Assembly (NCBI RefSeq): GCF_002777745.1
Contig: NZ_MEIO01000053.1
Coordinates: 39,105-103,104 of the forward strand
Direction: 5' to 3'
Length of the DNA stretch: 64,000 bases
Origin: Snodgrassella alvi
Lineage (GTDB): Bacteria > Pseudomonadota > Gammaproteobacteria > Burkholderiales > Neisseriaceae
The notes beneath the pieces were generated by a model that saw only the letters and a list, made by a program, of their open reading frames with translations, made no database searches and was not told the origin of the DNA. Below, piece after piece: positions 9,901-17,856 of this stretch. Numbering within the stretch: position 1 is the first letter of the stretch; the number at the start of each line of letters is the position of its first letter. The position numbers and the translations under genes are program-made.

Positions 9901-11440
9901 TTATTCGATTGAAGATTTAGCACAACTGATTTTTGATTTGAAACAGATTAATCCGCGTGCATTGGTTTCAGTGAAGCTGGTGTCTTTACCGGGTGTTGGC
10001 ACTATTGCCACCGGCGTAGCTAAAGCTTATGCCGATCTGATTACCATATCTGGTTATGATGGTGGTACCGGCGCCAGCCCGATTACCAGTGTGAAATATG
10101 CTGGCAGTCCGTGGGAGCTGGGGCTGGCTGAAGCTCAGCAGGCACTGGTAGAAAATAATCTGCGCCATAAAGTGCGTCTGCAAGTGGATGGTGGCCTGAA
10201 AACCGGTATGGATATTGTTAAAGCAGCAATTCTGGGTGCTGAAAGCTTTGGCTTCGGTACTGGGCCGATGATTGCACTGGGCTGCCGCTACCTGCGCATC
10301 TGTCACTTGAATAACTGTGCTACCGGCGTGGCCACTCAGGACGATACCCTGCGCCAAGAACATTTCCATGGTTTACCGGAAAAAGCGATGAATTACTTTA
10401 AATTCATTGCACAGGATGTGCGTGAAATCATGGCACAGCTTGGGGTAACCCAGTTAACCGATTTAATCGGCCGTACCGAGCTGCTGGAAGTCATATCCGG
10501 CATTACGCCGAAACAAAGTACGCTGGATTTAAGCAAGTTGCTGTATTCACCGAAAGTTCCGGATGGCAGCTCGCGCTACTGTACCCAGACCAATCCACCG
10601 TTTGATAGAGGCCACCTTAATCGCACCATCATGCAGGATATTGGGGATGCAGTGCAAAGCGGGGCTGATGTAGATTTAAGCTATGACATCAATAATACCG
10701 ATCGCTCGGTAGGTGCTACTTTATCCGGCCAGATTGCTGCTGCTTACGGCAATCGCGGCCATGCACCACAGCGCTTTGATATATATCTGAACGGTACGGC
10801 CGGACAGAGTTTTGGTGTATGGCTGGCCGGCACCGTGAATCTGTATCTGACCGGAGATGCCAACGATTATGTCGGCAAAGGAATGGCCGGTGGCAAGATT
10901 GTAATTCATCCGCATGGTGGTACAGCGTTCCAGCCGGAAGACACTACGATTATTGGCAATACCTGTCTGTATGGTGCTACCGGTGGCAGGCTGTTTGCTT
11001 CCGGTAAGGCCGGTGAGCGTTTTGCTGTGCGCAATTCCGGAGCCACAGTTGTGGTGGAAGGTATTGGCGACAATGGCTGTGAATACATGACCGGCGGCGT
11101 GGTATGCGTACTGGGCAAAACCGGAATCAACTTCGGTGCCGGTATGACTGGTGGTTTTGCCTATGTGCTGGATGTGGACGGCGGTTTCCGGCAGCGCATC
11201 AATCCCGAGCTGGTAGAGGGGCTGGATATCAGTACACTGACTATGCATCAGGAAAATCTGCGCGGTCTGATTGCCGAGCATGTGGAAAATACCCACAGTC
11301 CGCTGGGAGAACGCATTCTGGCCAAATGGGACAATTATGTTAGCCGCTTTGTGCTGGTTAAACCGAAAGCCAATGATGTAAATGCGCTGCTGGGACATAA
11401 ACCGCGTACCGTTACCGAGTTGCGCGCTGTTACCCAGTAA
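6974..11440 (+). CDS. gltB: Glutamate synthase (NADPH) large subunit GltB
   Basis: A protein of about 1,488 residues that makes glutamate from glutamine and 2-oxoglutarate with electrons from GltD. The N-terminal class II amidotransferase domain starts at Cys14 (ENCGFG), the nucleophile exposed after propeptide removal, and includes NTLPRW and HNGEINT. The central and FMN-binding synthase domains follow, with the GEGGEDP and PGEGGQLPG blocks and the 3Fe-4S cysteines in CRYLRICHLNNC. The C-terminal domain has the Gly-rich GXGXG repeats (for example GKGMAGGKI). A GTG at 6971 is directly before the ATG; the ATG is preferred because GAGG lies 7 bases upstream. Confidence 0.97.
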   Translation: MSSLYDHSLVKENCGFGLIANIEGEPSHKVVRTAILGLSRMQHRGAILSDGKTGDGCGLLLQMPKKFFQAIAEEAGITLAKNFAVGMIFFPRDEALAQEYKAIIEEELTRETLNISLWRSVPTNPKMLGAIALADMPYIEQVFIHAPAGWLPRDLERRLFMTRRRIEKRINHRDFYICSLSNQVMIYKGLCMPKDLPRFYPDLADLRMQSAICLFHQRFSTNTLPRWQLAQPFRYLAHNGEINTISGNRAWARARSYKYHTPLIPDLQTAAPFVNETGSDSSSLDNMLELFVNGGMDLFRAMRLLVPPAWQHNPDMDEDLRAFYDFNSMHMEPWDGPAGIVLSDGRYAACTLDRNGLRPARYVITQDKLITIASEVGIWDYAPDEVVEKGRVGPGELLVIDTREGRLMQSADINTELKTRHPYKEWLDRNVLSLIPFEKLPDEEVGESSFSADRLLVYQKLFGYDLEELESVVRVLGENGQEAVGSMGDDTPFAVLSQRPRVLFDYFRQYFAQVTNPPIDPLREKHVMSLNTCIGREMSVFFEAEGMSHRVNFKSPVLLYSDMQQLLQLSAEYYQHHHLDAVYNPNETSLKEALVRLCDEAVAAVRNGTVLLVVSDRNVSRDAMPIPAVLSVGAIQQRLVETNLRCDANIIVETASARNPHHFAVLIGLGATAVYPYLAYESLARMVSIGAITKPLRQVMINFRNAINKGLYKIISKMGISTISSYRCACLFEAIGFHHEVMELCFKNMLNRIEGATFAQLDAELRWFHKRAWQKSRGLEIGGYLKYKPQGEFHAYNPEVVNTLQAAVNSGDYAHYRRYADAVNKRPPSMLRDLLRLKTETATPVALEQVEAAENLYKRFDSAAMSIGALSPEAHEALATAMNRLGGFSNSGEGGEDPHRYGTERVSRIKQVASGRFGVTPAYLVSADVIQIKVAQGAKPGEGGQLPGDKVTPYIAQLRFAVPGSTLISPPPHHDIYSIEDLAQLIFDLKQINPRALVSVKLVSLPGVGTIATGVAKAYADLITISGYDGGTGASPITSVKYAGSPWELGLAEAQQALVENNLRHKVRLQVDGGLKTGMDIVKAAILGAESFGFGTGPMIALGCRYLRICHLNNCATGVATQDDTLRQEHFHGLPEKAMNYFKFIAQDVREIMAQLGVTQLTDLIGRTELLEVISGITPKQSTLDLSKLLYSPKVPDGSSRYCTQTNPPFDRGHLNRTIMQDIGDAVQSGADVDLSYDINNTDRSVGATLSGQIAAAYGNRGHAPQRFDIYLNGTAGQSFGVWLAGTVNLYLTGDANDYVGKGMAGGKIVIHPHGGTAFQPEDTTIIGNTCLYGATGGRLFASGKAGERFAVRNSGATVVVEGIGDNGCEYMTGGVVCVLGKTGINFGAGMTGGFAYVLDVDGGFRQRINPELVEGLDISTLTMHQENLRGLIAEHVENTHSPLGERILAKWDNYVSRFVLVKPKANDVNALLGHKPRTVTELRAVTQ

Positions 11441-11489
11441 GGCTGCCGGACAATGCAGGAATAATTAGAAATAGTGCAAGGAACACCAG

Positions 11490-12899
11490 ATGAGTCAACG
11501 CGAAAATGTTTACCAGTTTATCGATGTCCCGCGTGTCGATCCCCCGAAAGAGCCACTGACCGTGCGTCAGCATGAATTTACGGAAATCTATCAGCCGTTT
11601 ACTACCGCGCAGGCGATTGCGCAGGCCGACCGCTGTCTGGCCTGCGGCAATCCGTACTGCCAGAACAAATGTCCCTTACACAATAATATTCCCAACTGGC
11701 TGCGGCTGGCGAATGAAGGGCGAATTATCGAAGCGGTGGAACTGGCGCATACCACCAACAGCCTGCCGGAAGTATGCGGACGTGTGTGCCCGCAGGATCG
11801 TCTGTGCGAAGGTGATTGCACTCTGAATGCTGAATTTGGTGCAGTTACTATTGGTGCTATCGAAAAATACATCACTGAACAGGCTTTTGCGCAGGGCTGG
11901 CGCCCTGATATCAGCGCAGTAGAAAAAGTGGGCAAAAAAGTGGCCGTAGTGGGTGCCGGGCCGGCCGGTCTGGGCTGTGCCGATGTGCTGATTCGCAATG
12001 GTGTAGACGTTACAGTATACGAACGGGCGACAGAAATCGGTGGCCTGCTCACATTTGGTATTCCGGCTTTCAAGCTGGAAAAAGAAGTGATGATGCGCCG
12101 GCGCCATGTACTTACCAGTATGGGTATTGAATTCAGACTGGGCGTGAATGTTGGCACAGATATCACCCTGCAACAGCTAGAACAACAGTACGATGCTGTA
12201 TTTTTAGGCGTAGGTACTTATCAGGGGCTGCGTGCCGGCATTGAGAATGAGGATGCCAGCGGCGTCTATCTGGCCTTGCCGTATCTGATTGGCAATACCG
12301 AAAATCTGCTGAATATTGCCAGTAAAGATTATGTTTCCATGGCCGATAAGCGCGTAGTGGTACTGGGAGGCGGTGATACTGCCATGGATTGTGTGCGTAC
12401 AGCTTTGCGTCAGCAGGCAAAAGAAGTTATCTGTGCCTATCGCCGCGATGCCGCCAATATGCCCGGCTCCAAAAAGGAATTCAATAATGCGCGTGAAGAA
12501 GGCGTGCAGTTTAAATTCAATGTGCAGCCGCAGGCCGTAGTGACCAATGCAGAAGGTGCCGTTACTGGTATTCAGGTGGTGAAAACCAGTATGGGCGCAG
12601 CGGATGAACGAGGGCGCCGCCGCGCTGAAATCGTTGCCGGCAGTGAAGAAGTAATTGCCTGCGATGCCGTGATTTTGGCGTTTGGTTTTGCTCCGCACAG
12701 CATGCCGTGGTTAAGCACTGTCGGCGTAACCGTGGATGAACGTGGCCGCATTCAGACTGGCGGCGAATATAAACAGCAAACCGCCAATCCAAAGATTTTT
12801 GCCGGTGGCGATATTACCCGCGGTTCGGATCTGGTGGTTACCGCCATAGCTGAAGGGCGCGATGCGGCACAAAGTATCATGGATTATCTGGAAGTCTAA
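11490..12899 (+). CDS. gltD: Glutamate synthase small subunit GltD
   Basis: A 469-residue flavoprotein that oxidises NAD(P)H and passes electrons to GltB. The N-terminal region has Cys-rich iron-sulfur motifs (CLACGNPYCQNKCPLHN near residue 47 and CGRVCPQDRLCEGDC near 95). A FAD dinucleotide fold (VAVVGAGPAGLGCAD near 148), the NADPH fold (VVLGGGDTAMDCVR near 288) and a final GGDITRGSDLVVTA flavin segment follow. It begins 49 bases after gltB, with AAGGA before the ATG. The operon ends at a bidirectional terminator. Confidence 0.97.
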   Translation: MSQRENVYQFIDVPRVDPPKEPLTVRQHEFTEIYQPFTTAQAIAQADRCLACGNPYCQNKCPLHNNIPNWLRLANEGRIIEAVELAHTTNSLPEVCGRVCPQDRLCEGDCTLNAEFGAVTIGAIEKYITEQAFAQGWRPDISAVEKVGKKVAVVGAGPAGLGCADVLIRNGVDVTVYERATEIGGLLTFGIPAFKLEKEVMMRRRHVLTSMGIEFRLGVNVGTDITLQQLEQQYDAVFLGVGTYQGLRAGIENEDASGVYLALPYLIGNTENLLNIASKDYVSMADKRVVVLGGGDTAMDCVRTALRQQAKEVICAYRRDAANMPGSKKEFNNAREEGVQFKFNVQPQAVVTNAEGAVTGIQVVKTSMGAADERGRRRAEIVAGSEEVIACDAVILAFGFAPHSMPWLSTVGVTVDERGRIQTGGEYKQQTANPKIFAGGDITRGSDLVVTAIAEGRDAAQSIMDYLEV

Positions 12900-12920
12900 T
12901 GGCCAGATTGCCAGATAAAA

Positions 12921-12957
12921 CTGCCTGTGACCAACTGTATGGTCACAGGCAGTTTTA
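12921..12957. terminator. Bidirectional terminator between gltD and the FAD oxidoreductase
   Basis: CTGCCTGTGACC and GGTCACAGGCAG form a perfect 12-bp stem with an 8-base loop (12921-12952). It is flanked by AAAA on the left and a TTTTATTTTT run on the right, so it can serve both convergent units. Confidence 0.9.
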
Positions 12958-12973
12958 TTTTTCCGAGTATTGA

Positions 12974-14602
12974 TTATTGTTGTGCCAGTATCTGTACTGC
13001 TGCACGCTTGCCCCAGTAACACGCTTCCTCAAAAATTGAATAACCGGATAAATCACTGTGAGCAAACTGTAAACGTCCAGTATAAGAGCGCAGTGCCTGT
13101 AAGCCCTGATTGGACAGATAACCCGGCTGCGGTACCGCCATGGCGTGACCGCGCAGACTTAATCGTGCCTGTAACATGCGCTGGCGCAGTGCAAAGCCGT
13201 AAATCTGTTCCAACTCTGCTGCTGCACGCAGGTAAATCTGCTTAGGAGAGGCAGACAACATCCAGCGGCGTACATTGGCTGGTGTATCCTGATTCAGCGC
13301 GGTGTAGGCAGAAAAAGAGGTATAAGCCGGTGGTCCTTGCCGGATTTGCTGATGGGTGGCTACTACATAGCCCAGCCCCGTACCCTGATACAGAATATTG
13401 TCCCATGCCAGCCTGCTGCTCCTGCTTTCTGGTGGCATTCCGCGTAACAAGAAATTAGCCACGATCCACGGTGCATACTGCGGCATATGGCTTTCTGGCT
13501 TAAAACCATACTGTTGAATATTCTTAATCACATGCGCGGCAATATACAGCGGCATGGCGCAGATGGCATGGCGCACTTCAAGCCAGAAATATTTCTGCTG
13601 GCCGGTACAGACTAACAGGCGTACGCCTTGTGCATGTTCTTCAATCGAGGCCACAAAGGCATTCATACTGTATGGTTGCTTAAATGGCTGGCTGCTTTCA
13701 GGCCAATTTCTCAATGGTTGCAGACGGCAGAACGTGCGTATCCGCTGCGATAGCTCGTGTAGACCATGTGGCCATGTCAGCACTGAACCATGCTCATTTT
13801 GTTCATTACCGCGTGCACAGAAGTAGTGCAAACCTGCCCAGGCACAGACTTGGCTGATACCCTGTCCGTAATCATCACGGCAGCAATAATCCAGATACCA
13901 TAATAATGTTGGCGAATGATAACCCTGCTGTTGCAGCCAGTGGGCAAACGTTATTTTTTCCAGCCGGCGCCAGTGGCTGTCTGTACTGGACAAATCCAGC
14001 GGAATGGTGAACAAACGTTTGCCATCGGTACCGCGCTGATTACTGAGCTGATGAACAAAGCGAAAAAAACGTTCGCTATCGGCATCACGGCGTGGCAGCA
14101 GTTCATTCTGCCAGTGCTGCTGATAAAATAGGCGCTCATTAGGTACTTGCAGCAGGGCACGCTCATCATACACACCATGCTGGTAAAGCTGTAAATCGCC
14201 TAGTAATTCACGAATGTGTTCAGACTCGGGCGAGGGCAGGGGCAGGTAATGAGCGCCGGTTGGGTAATCCACGCCAAACTGACTTTCGCCGCGATTATTG
14301 CCATTACGTTCCGCACCATCAAGCAGGATATAGTCTTGCATACCCTGTCTAGACAATTGCCAAGCGGTAGATAAGGCCGCAGCTCCACTGCCGATAATCA
14401 CCGTATTGGCGTAGCGTGTGGGAATATTGGCAGGCGGCTGTATTTGTGCATCACGAATAGCATGGCCAATTGCCTTGCCCGGAAAATCCACACTAATTGG
14501 CGGTCTTCCGGGCACAAAATAACGCCACGCCTCGTAGCTGGTTAATCCCACCATGCTGACACCGATTGCATGGCCGAGAAAGCGGCGGCGACTGATTTTC
14601 AT
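12974..14602 (-). CDS. Tat-exported FAD-dependent oxidoreductase (amine-oxidase-like)
   Basis: A 542-residue protein that begins with a twin-arginine signal (SRRRFLG at residues 4-10, then a hydrophobic stretch), so it is probably folded with its flavin and then exported. A Rossmann FAD-binding segment, VIIGSGAAALSTAWQLSRQG, follows near residue 68. The rest resembles flavin amine oxidases and NAD(P)/FAD oxidoreductases only loosely. It is cotranscribed with the spermidine-synthase-like gene immediately upstream (13-base gap). A polyamine or aminopropylated product is a reasonable substrate guess, but this is inference from context. Confidence 0.8.
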   Translation of the reverse strand: MKISRRRFLGHAIGVSMVGLTSYEAWRYFVPGRPPISVDFPGKAIGHAIRDAQIQPPANIPTRYANTVIIGSGAAALSTAWQLSRQGMQDYILLDGAERNGNNRGESQFGVDYPTGAHYLPLPSPESEHIRELLGDLQLYQHGVYDERALLQVPNERLFYQQHWQNELLPRRDADSERFFRFVHQLSNQRGTDGKRLFTIPLDLSSTDSHWRRLEKITFAHWLQQQGYHSPTLLWYLDYCCRDDYGQGISQVCAWAGLHYFCARGNEQNEHGSVLTWPHGLHELSQRIRTFCRLQPLRNWPESSQPFKQPYSMNAFVASIEEHAQGVRLLVCTGQQKYFWLEVRHAICAMPLYIAAHVIKNIQQYGFKPESHMPQYAPWIVANFLLRGMPPESRSSRLAWDNILYQGTGLGYVVATHQQIRQGPPAYTSFSAYTALNQDTPANVRRWMLSASPKQIYLRAAAELEQIYGFALRQRMLQARLSLRGHAMAVPQPGYLSNQGLQALRSYTGRLQFAHSDLSGYSIFEEACYWGKRAAVQILAQQ

Positions 14603-14615
14603 CCTTAATACTCCC

Positions 14616-16124
14616 TTAGCGCATCACCGCACGCCAGTCTGCTTCAAAGTATTCCACCAGCTTTTGCGTATTCAGATGATTGGCTTCAACCGCACGTCGC
14701 TGCATATCTTTCGGAAAATTAAACATTTCGCGTGTACTGTTGGCATCCAGATACCGAGTTGATACACGATAATCATCGGGAATCAGAAACTTACCTTCCT
14801 GACTGGCCATTACATAGCCCCACTCACCAAAGGAAGGAACATAAACATGATAGGGCAGGGTTTTCAGTCCGGCTGCTTCCAATGTAGTAACAATGCACCA
14901 GAAAGCGTTGGGAGCAAAATAGGGTGAAGTGGATTGCACCACAATATTACCATGTGGATTTAGATGCCTTGCCACCATACGGTACATCGGTACCGAATAC
15001 AGCTTACCCAGAGAAAAATTGGCAGGGTCGGGAAAATCGATAATAATTACGTCGAATTTTTGCTGATTATGTTCCAGCCATTGTGCAGCATCGGCATTGA
15101 TAATGCGCATTTTCGGATGATTGAGTGAATTCTGATTGAGTTCGCGCAATTGTGCCGACGTGCGGAATACTTTGGTCATGCTGGCATCCAGATCAACCAG
15201 CGTAACCTGTTTAACCTGTGAATATTTCAGCACTTCCCGCGCCGCCAGCCCATCACCGCCGCCCAGTATCAGAATATTGGCAGCCCTTGGATTCTGCTCC
15301 ATCGCTGGCAACACCAGTGCCTCGTGATAGCGTGCTTCATCTACTGAAGAAAATTGCAAATTACCATTAATAAACAGTCGGGTATCATTATGCCACTTGG
15401 TAATTACCAATCGCTGGTAAGGAGAAGCCGTGCTATACACCACTGGGTCACCGAAATAATGCTCTTCAGCTTTGTTGGTAATCTGATTGGCGTAACAGAA
15501 AAAAAGCAGCAGTATAAGCAGTACTATATTGCCACGCAGGCACAAGTGCCGATAACGGCGCAAATCTTTCTTAAACAGGCGTGCAGTTAATAGCGCAACA
15601 ATCGTATTCAGAATCCCGAACAGCAAAGCACTTCTGGCCATGCCCAGCTTGGGCGCCAGAATCAGTGGAAACAGCAGCGAAACGGCCAGCGCACCCAGAT
15701 AATCAAAGGTGAGTACCCGGCTAACCACTTCCTTAAACTCAACTTCACGCAAATTGAGCACCCGCATTACCAGCGGCAGCTCCATACCGGTGATGATGCC
15801 AATAATCAGCACCAGCCCATACAGCACCGAACGAAACGGAGCAGCGGAAAAACCAAACAGCACAAATAAAAGCAGTGCAGAAATACCGCCGACAATGCCC
15901 ACCAGAATTTCAATATCAATAAAGCGGCTTAACGCATCTCTGTCATGTATATAGCGGGTTAAATGAGCGCCAATACCCATGGCAAACATATACACACCAA
16001 TGATTGACGAAAACTGAAGTATCGAATCCCCAAGCAGATAGCTGGCCAGTGCCGCCATAATCAACTCATAGGCCAGCCCGCAACTGGCTACCACAAACAC
16101 CGACACAATTAATGCAGGATTCAC
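14616..16124 (-). CDS. Membrane-anchored spermidine-synthase-like aminopropyltransferase
   Basis: A 502-residue protein with about seven hydrophobic segments in the first 220 residues. A soluble spermidine-synthase fold follows: ILGGGDGLAARE near residue 285 binds the decarboxylated-SAM nucleotide, VDLD follows, and DFPDP near 355 supplies acidic residues. Soluble spermidine synthases are near 290 residues; the fused membrane half marks the separate membrane-bound class. The aminopropyl donor could be produced by the SpeD-like protein encoded at 19710. The acceptor is unknown, and putrescine need not be the substrate. The gene is the first of a two-gene minus-strand unit. Confidence 0.85.
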   Translation of the reverse strand: MNPALIVSVFVVASCGLAYELIMAALASYLLGDSILQFSSIIGVYMFAMGIGAHLTRYIHDRDALSRFIDIEILVGIVGGISALLLFVLFGFSAAPFRSVLYGLVLIIGIITGMELPLVMRVLNLREVEFKEVVSRVLTFDYLGALAVSLLFPLILAPKLGMARSALLFGILNTIVALLTARLFKKDLRRYRHLCLRGNIVLLILLLFFCYANQITNKAEEHYFGDPVVYSTASPYQRLVITKWHNDTRLFINGNLQFSSVDEARYHEALVLPAMEQNPRAANILILGGGDGLAAREVLKYSQVKQVTLVDLDASMTKVFRTSAQLRELNQNSLNHPKMRIINADAAQWLEHNQQKFDVIIIDFPDPANFSLGKLYSVPMYRMVARHLNPHGNIVVQSTSPYFAPNAFWCIVTTLEAAGLKTLPYHVYVPSFGEWGYVMASQEGKFLIPDDYRVSTRYLDANSTREMFNFPKDMQRRAVEANHLNTQKLVEYFEADWRAVMR

Positions 16125-16291
16125 AATTTATCCTTTATTGATTTCTGATATTGCAGGTACAGTGATTTGTACCAGTTTCACAGGTTAAGCCCTGCCATTA
16201 CTGTAAAGCGGCCTTGCTAACCCATAATCACAGCCTGAATCCAAGCCACTCCGGCTACAGAATAATCTGTACAGATTCAATTGTTAATTTA

Positions 16292-16319
16292 TTGCTGGTT
16301 AAAGTAAAAAACATACTAT
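16292..16319 (+). promoter_or_regulatory. Promoter for the DUF350-SPFH-DUF4178-speD unit
   Basis: TTGCTG (16292-16297) and TACTAT (16314-16319) are spaced 16 bases. The predicted start of transcription is about 50 bases before the DUF350 gene. Confidence 0.5.
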
Positions 16320-16344
16320 ACAAAACTATTATTATACGGTATGT
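16311..16344. promoter_or_regulatory. Inverted repeat overlapping the divergent promoter (operator candidate)
   Basis: ACATAC (16311-16316) and GTATGT (16339-16344) are perfect inverted arms 22 bases apart, and TATA is shared next to each arm. The left arm overlaps the -10 box. Such placement fits a repressor site, but no regulator gene is adjacent. Confidence 0.35.
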
Positions 16345-16375
16345 TTAAGAGTAGAAATAATCAGGAAAATGAAAT

Positions 16376-16774
16376 ATGGCAATTACCTTATGGCAGTACT
16401 TGCAGTATTTGAAATACTTCGCTGTTGCCCTGCTTTTGCTAATTGGGTTTATTGTTTTCTACCTGCGCATCACTCCTGTAGCCGAACTGAAATTAATCAA
16501 ACAGGGCAATATAGCCTGTGCTACTTCGTTCAGTGGCGCCATGACCGGTTTTTGCATCACCCTGATTTCAAGTATGCTGCAATCAGTAAGCCTGATCAGT
16601 TTTATTATCTGGGGCGTGGCGGCCATGATTGTGCAGATTCTGGTGTATTTTATTGCCATGCTGCTTATTCCCAAAGCCAATCAGGAACTGGCAAACAATA
16701 ATATCGCAGTTGGCATCCTATTTTGTGGCTTGTCGATAGCCATTGGTATTCTCAATGCTGCTGCATTAAGTTAG
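16376..16774 (+). CDS. DUF350 family membrane protein
   Basis: A 132-residue protein that is almost wholly hydrophobic, with four predicted membrane segments and short polar loops, matching the DUF350/YjfL (UPF0719) pattern. A charged KLIKQGN segment follows the first helix and LIPKANQELANNNIAVG lies before the last one, as in the family. The start codon at 16376 is preceded by GGAAAATGAAAT. DUF350 proteins commonly sit with SPFH, PspA-like and polyamine-related genes, as here. No biochemical activity is established. Confidence 0.82.
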   Translation: MAITLWQYLQYLKYFAVALLLLIGFIVFYLRITPVAELKLIKQGNIACATSFSGAMTGFCITLISSMLQSVSLISFIIWGVAAMIVQILVYFIAMLLIPKANQELANNNIAVGILFCGLSIAIGILNAAALS

Positions 16775-16804
16775 TAATCAAACCTTTAAATTTGGATACG
16801 CATA

Positions 16805-17848
16805 ATGGTACTGAACTCAATTTTTGGCAGTAATGGTTTTGGTGGCTTCATCAAGAAACAATTTATCGATGTTATCCAGTGGGAAAATCCCGACCCGGAT
16901 GTTTTAATGTGGCGTTTCCCGTTACAGGATCAGGAAATCCAGAATGGCGCTGCCCTGATAGTACGGGAATCCCAGAATGCCATGTTTGTGGATGAAGGAA
17001 CTATTGCCGACCAGTTTGGCACCGGCACGTTTACCCTGAATACCCAGAACCTGCCGTTACTCACCAACCTGAAACACTGGGGTAAATTATTTCAGTCGCC
17101 ATTCAAATCTGATGTGTACTTTTTCAACATGCGCCAGCAGCTATCCAGACGCTGGGGCACAGCACAGCCGGTTACCATTCGCGACAGTGATTTCGGCGCC
17201 GTTTCCGTGCGCTCATTTGGTATGTATTCCTTCCGTATTGCTCAACCGGCGGTGTTTTTTCGCGAAGTGAGCGGCGTATGTGAGGAATATCGCACTGAAA
17301 CACTGGAAGAGCAGTTGCGTAATCTGGCTGTTACCCAGCTGGCCAGCGCTTTTGGTAGTTCTGATATTCCTTTTCTGGATATGGCCGCCAATCAGCTGAT
17401 GCTGTCACAGCAAATGACTACTCTGCTGCAATCGGCATTTGCCGCCATCGGACTGGAGCTGGAAAACTTTACCGTAGAAAGTATTACCCTGCCCGAAAGC
17501 CTGCAACAGCGTCTGGATGAACGCATGGGTATGGGTATAGTTGGCGATATGGCACGTTATACTCAGTATCAGACTGCACAGGCCATCCCCTTGGCTGCCC
17601 AGAATGAGGGCGGTGTTGCCGGTATCGGCGCTGGGCTGGCGGCAGGAATGAATATAGCCAATGTCATGACCTCAGGTATTATCGGTGCCACAGCCACACC
17701 GGCTGCACCTGCTGGTGGTGCTGAAACCGCTGCCACAGACCTGACTGCCAGACTGGCACAACTGAAAACCTTACTGGAGCAAAACCTGATTAGCCAGAAT
17801 GATTACGATACAGCCAAGGCTGAGATTATCAAAAAAATCACTGGTTAA
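16805..17848 (+). CDS. SPFH-domain protein with C-terminal SHOCT motif
   Basis: A 347-residue protein of the SPFH family often labelled virion core protein or YdjI-like. The region from about residue 25 (VIQWENPDPDVLMWRFP) to about 250 has the family pattern, including ALIVRESQNAMFVDEG and GTFTL. A Gly/Ala-rich linker (about 265-305) leads to a SHOCT motif at the end (LAQLKTLLEQNLISQNDYDTAK). SPFH proteins assemble at membranes; SHOCT motifs often accompany membrane-associated oligomers. It is 30 bases after the DUF350 gene and 8 before the DUF4178 gene. Confidence 0.85.
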   Translation: MVLNSIFGSNGFGGFIKKQFIDVIQWENPDPDVLMWRFPLQDQEIQNGAALIVRESQNAMFVDEGTIADQFGTGTFTLNTQNLPLLTNLKHWGKLFQSPFKSDVYFFNMRQQLSRRWGTAQPVTIRDSDFGAVSVRSFGMYSFRIAQPAVFFREVSGVCEEYRTETLEEQLRNLAVTQLASAFGSSDIPFLDMAANQLMLSQQMTTLLQSAFAAIGLELENFTVESITLPESLQQRLDERMGMGIVGDMARYTQYQTAQAIPLAAQNEGGVAGIGAGLAAGMNIANVMTSGIIGATATPAAPAGGAETAATDLTARLAQLKTLLEQNLISQNDYDTAKAEIIKKITG

Positions 17849-17856
17849 CTGGCTGT

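Noticed and set aside
10721..11398. 225-codon minus-strand frame inside gltB
   Set aside because: It is the complement of the GXGXG domain of gltB and has no start context.
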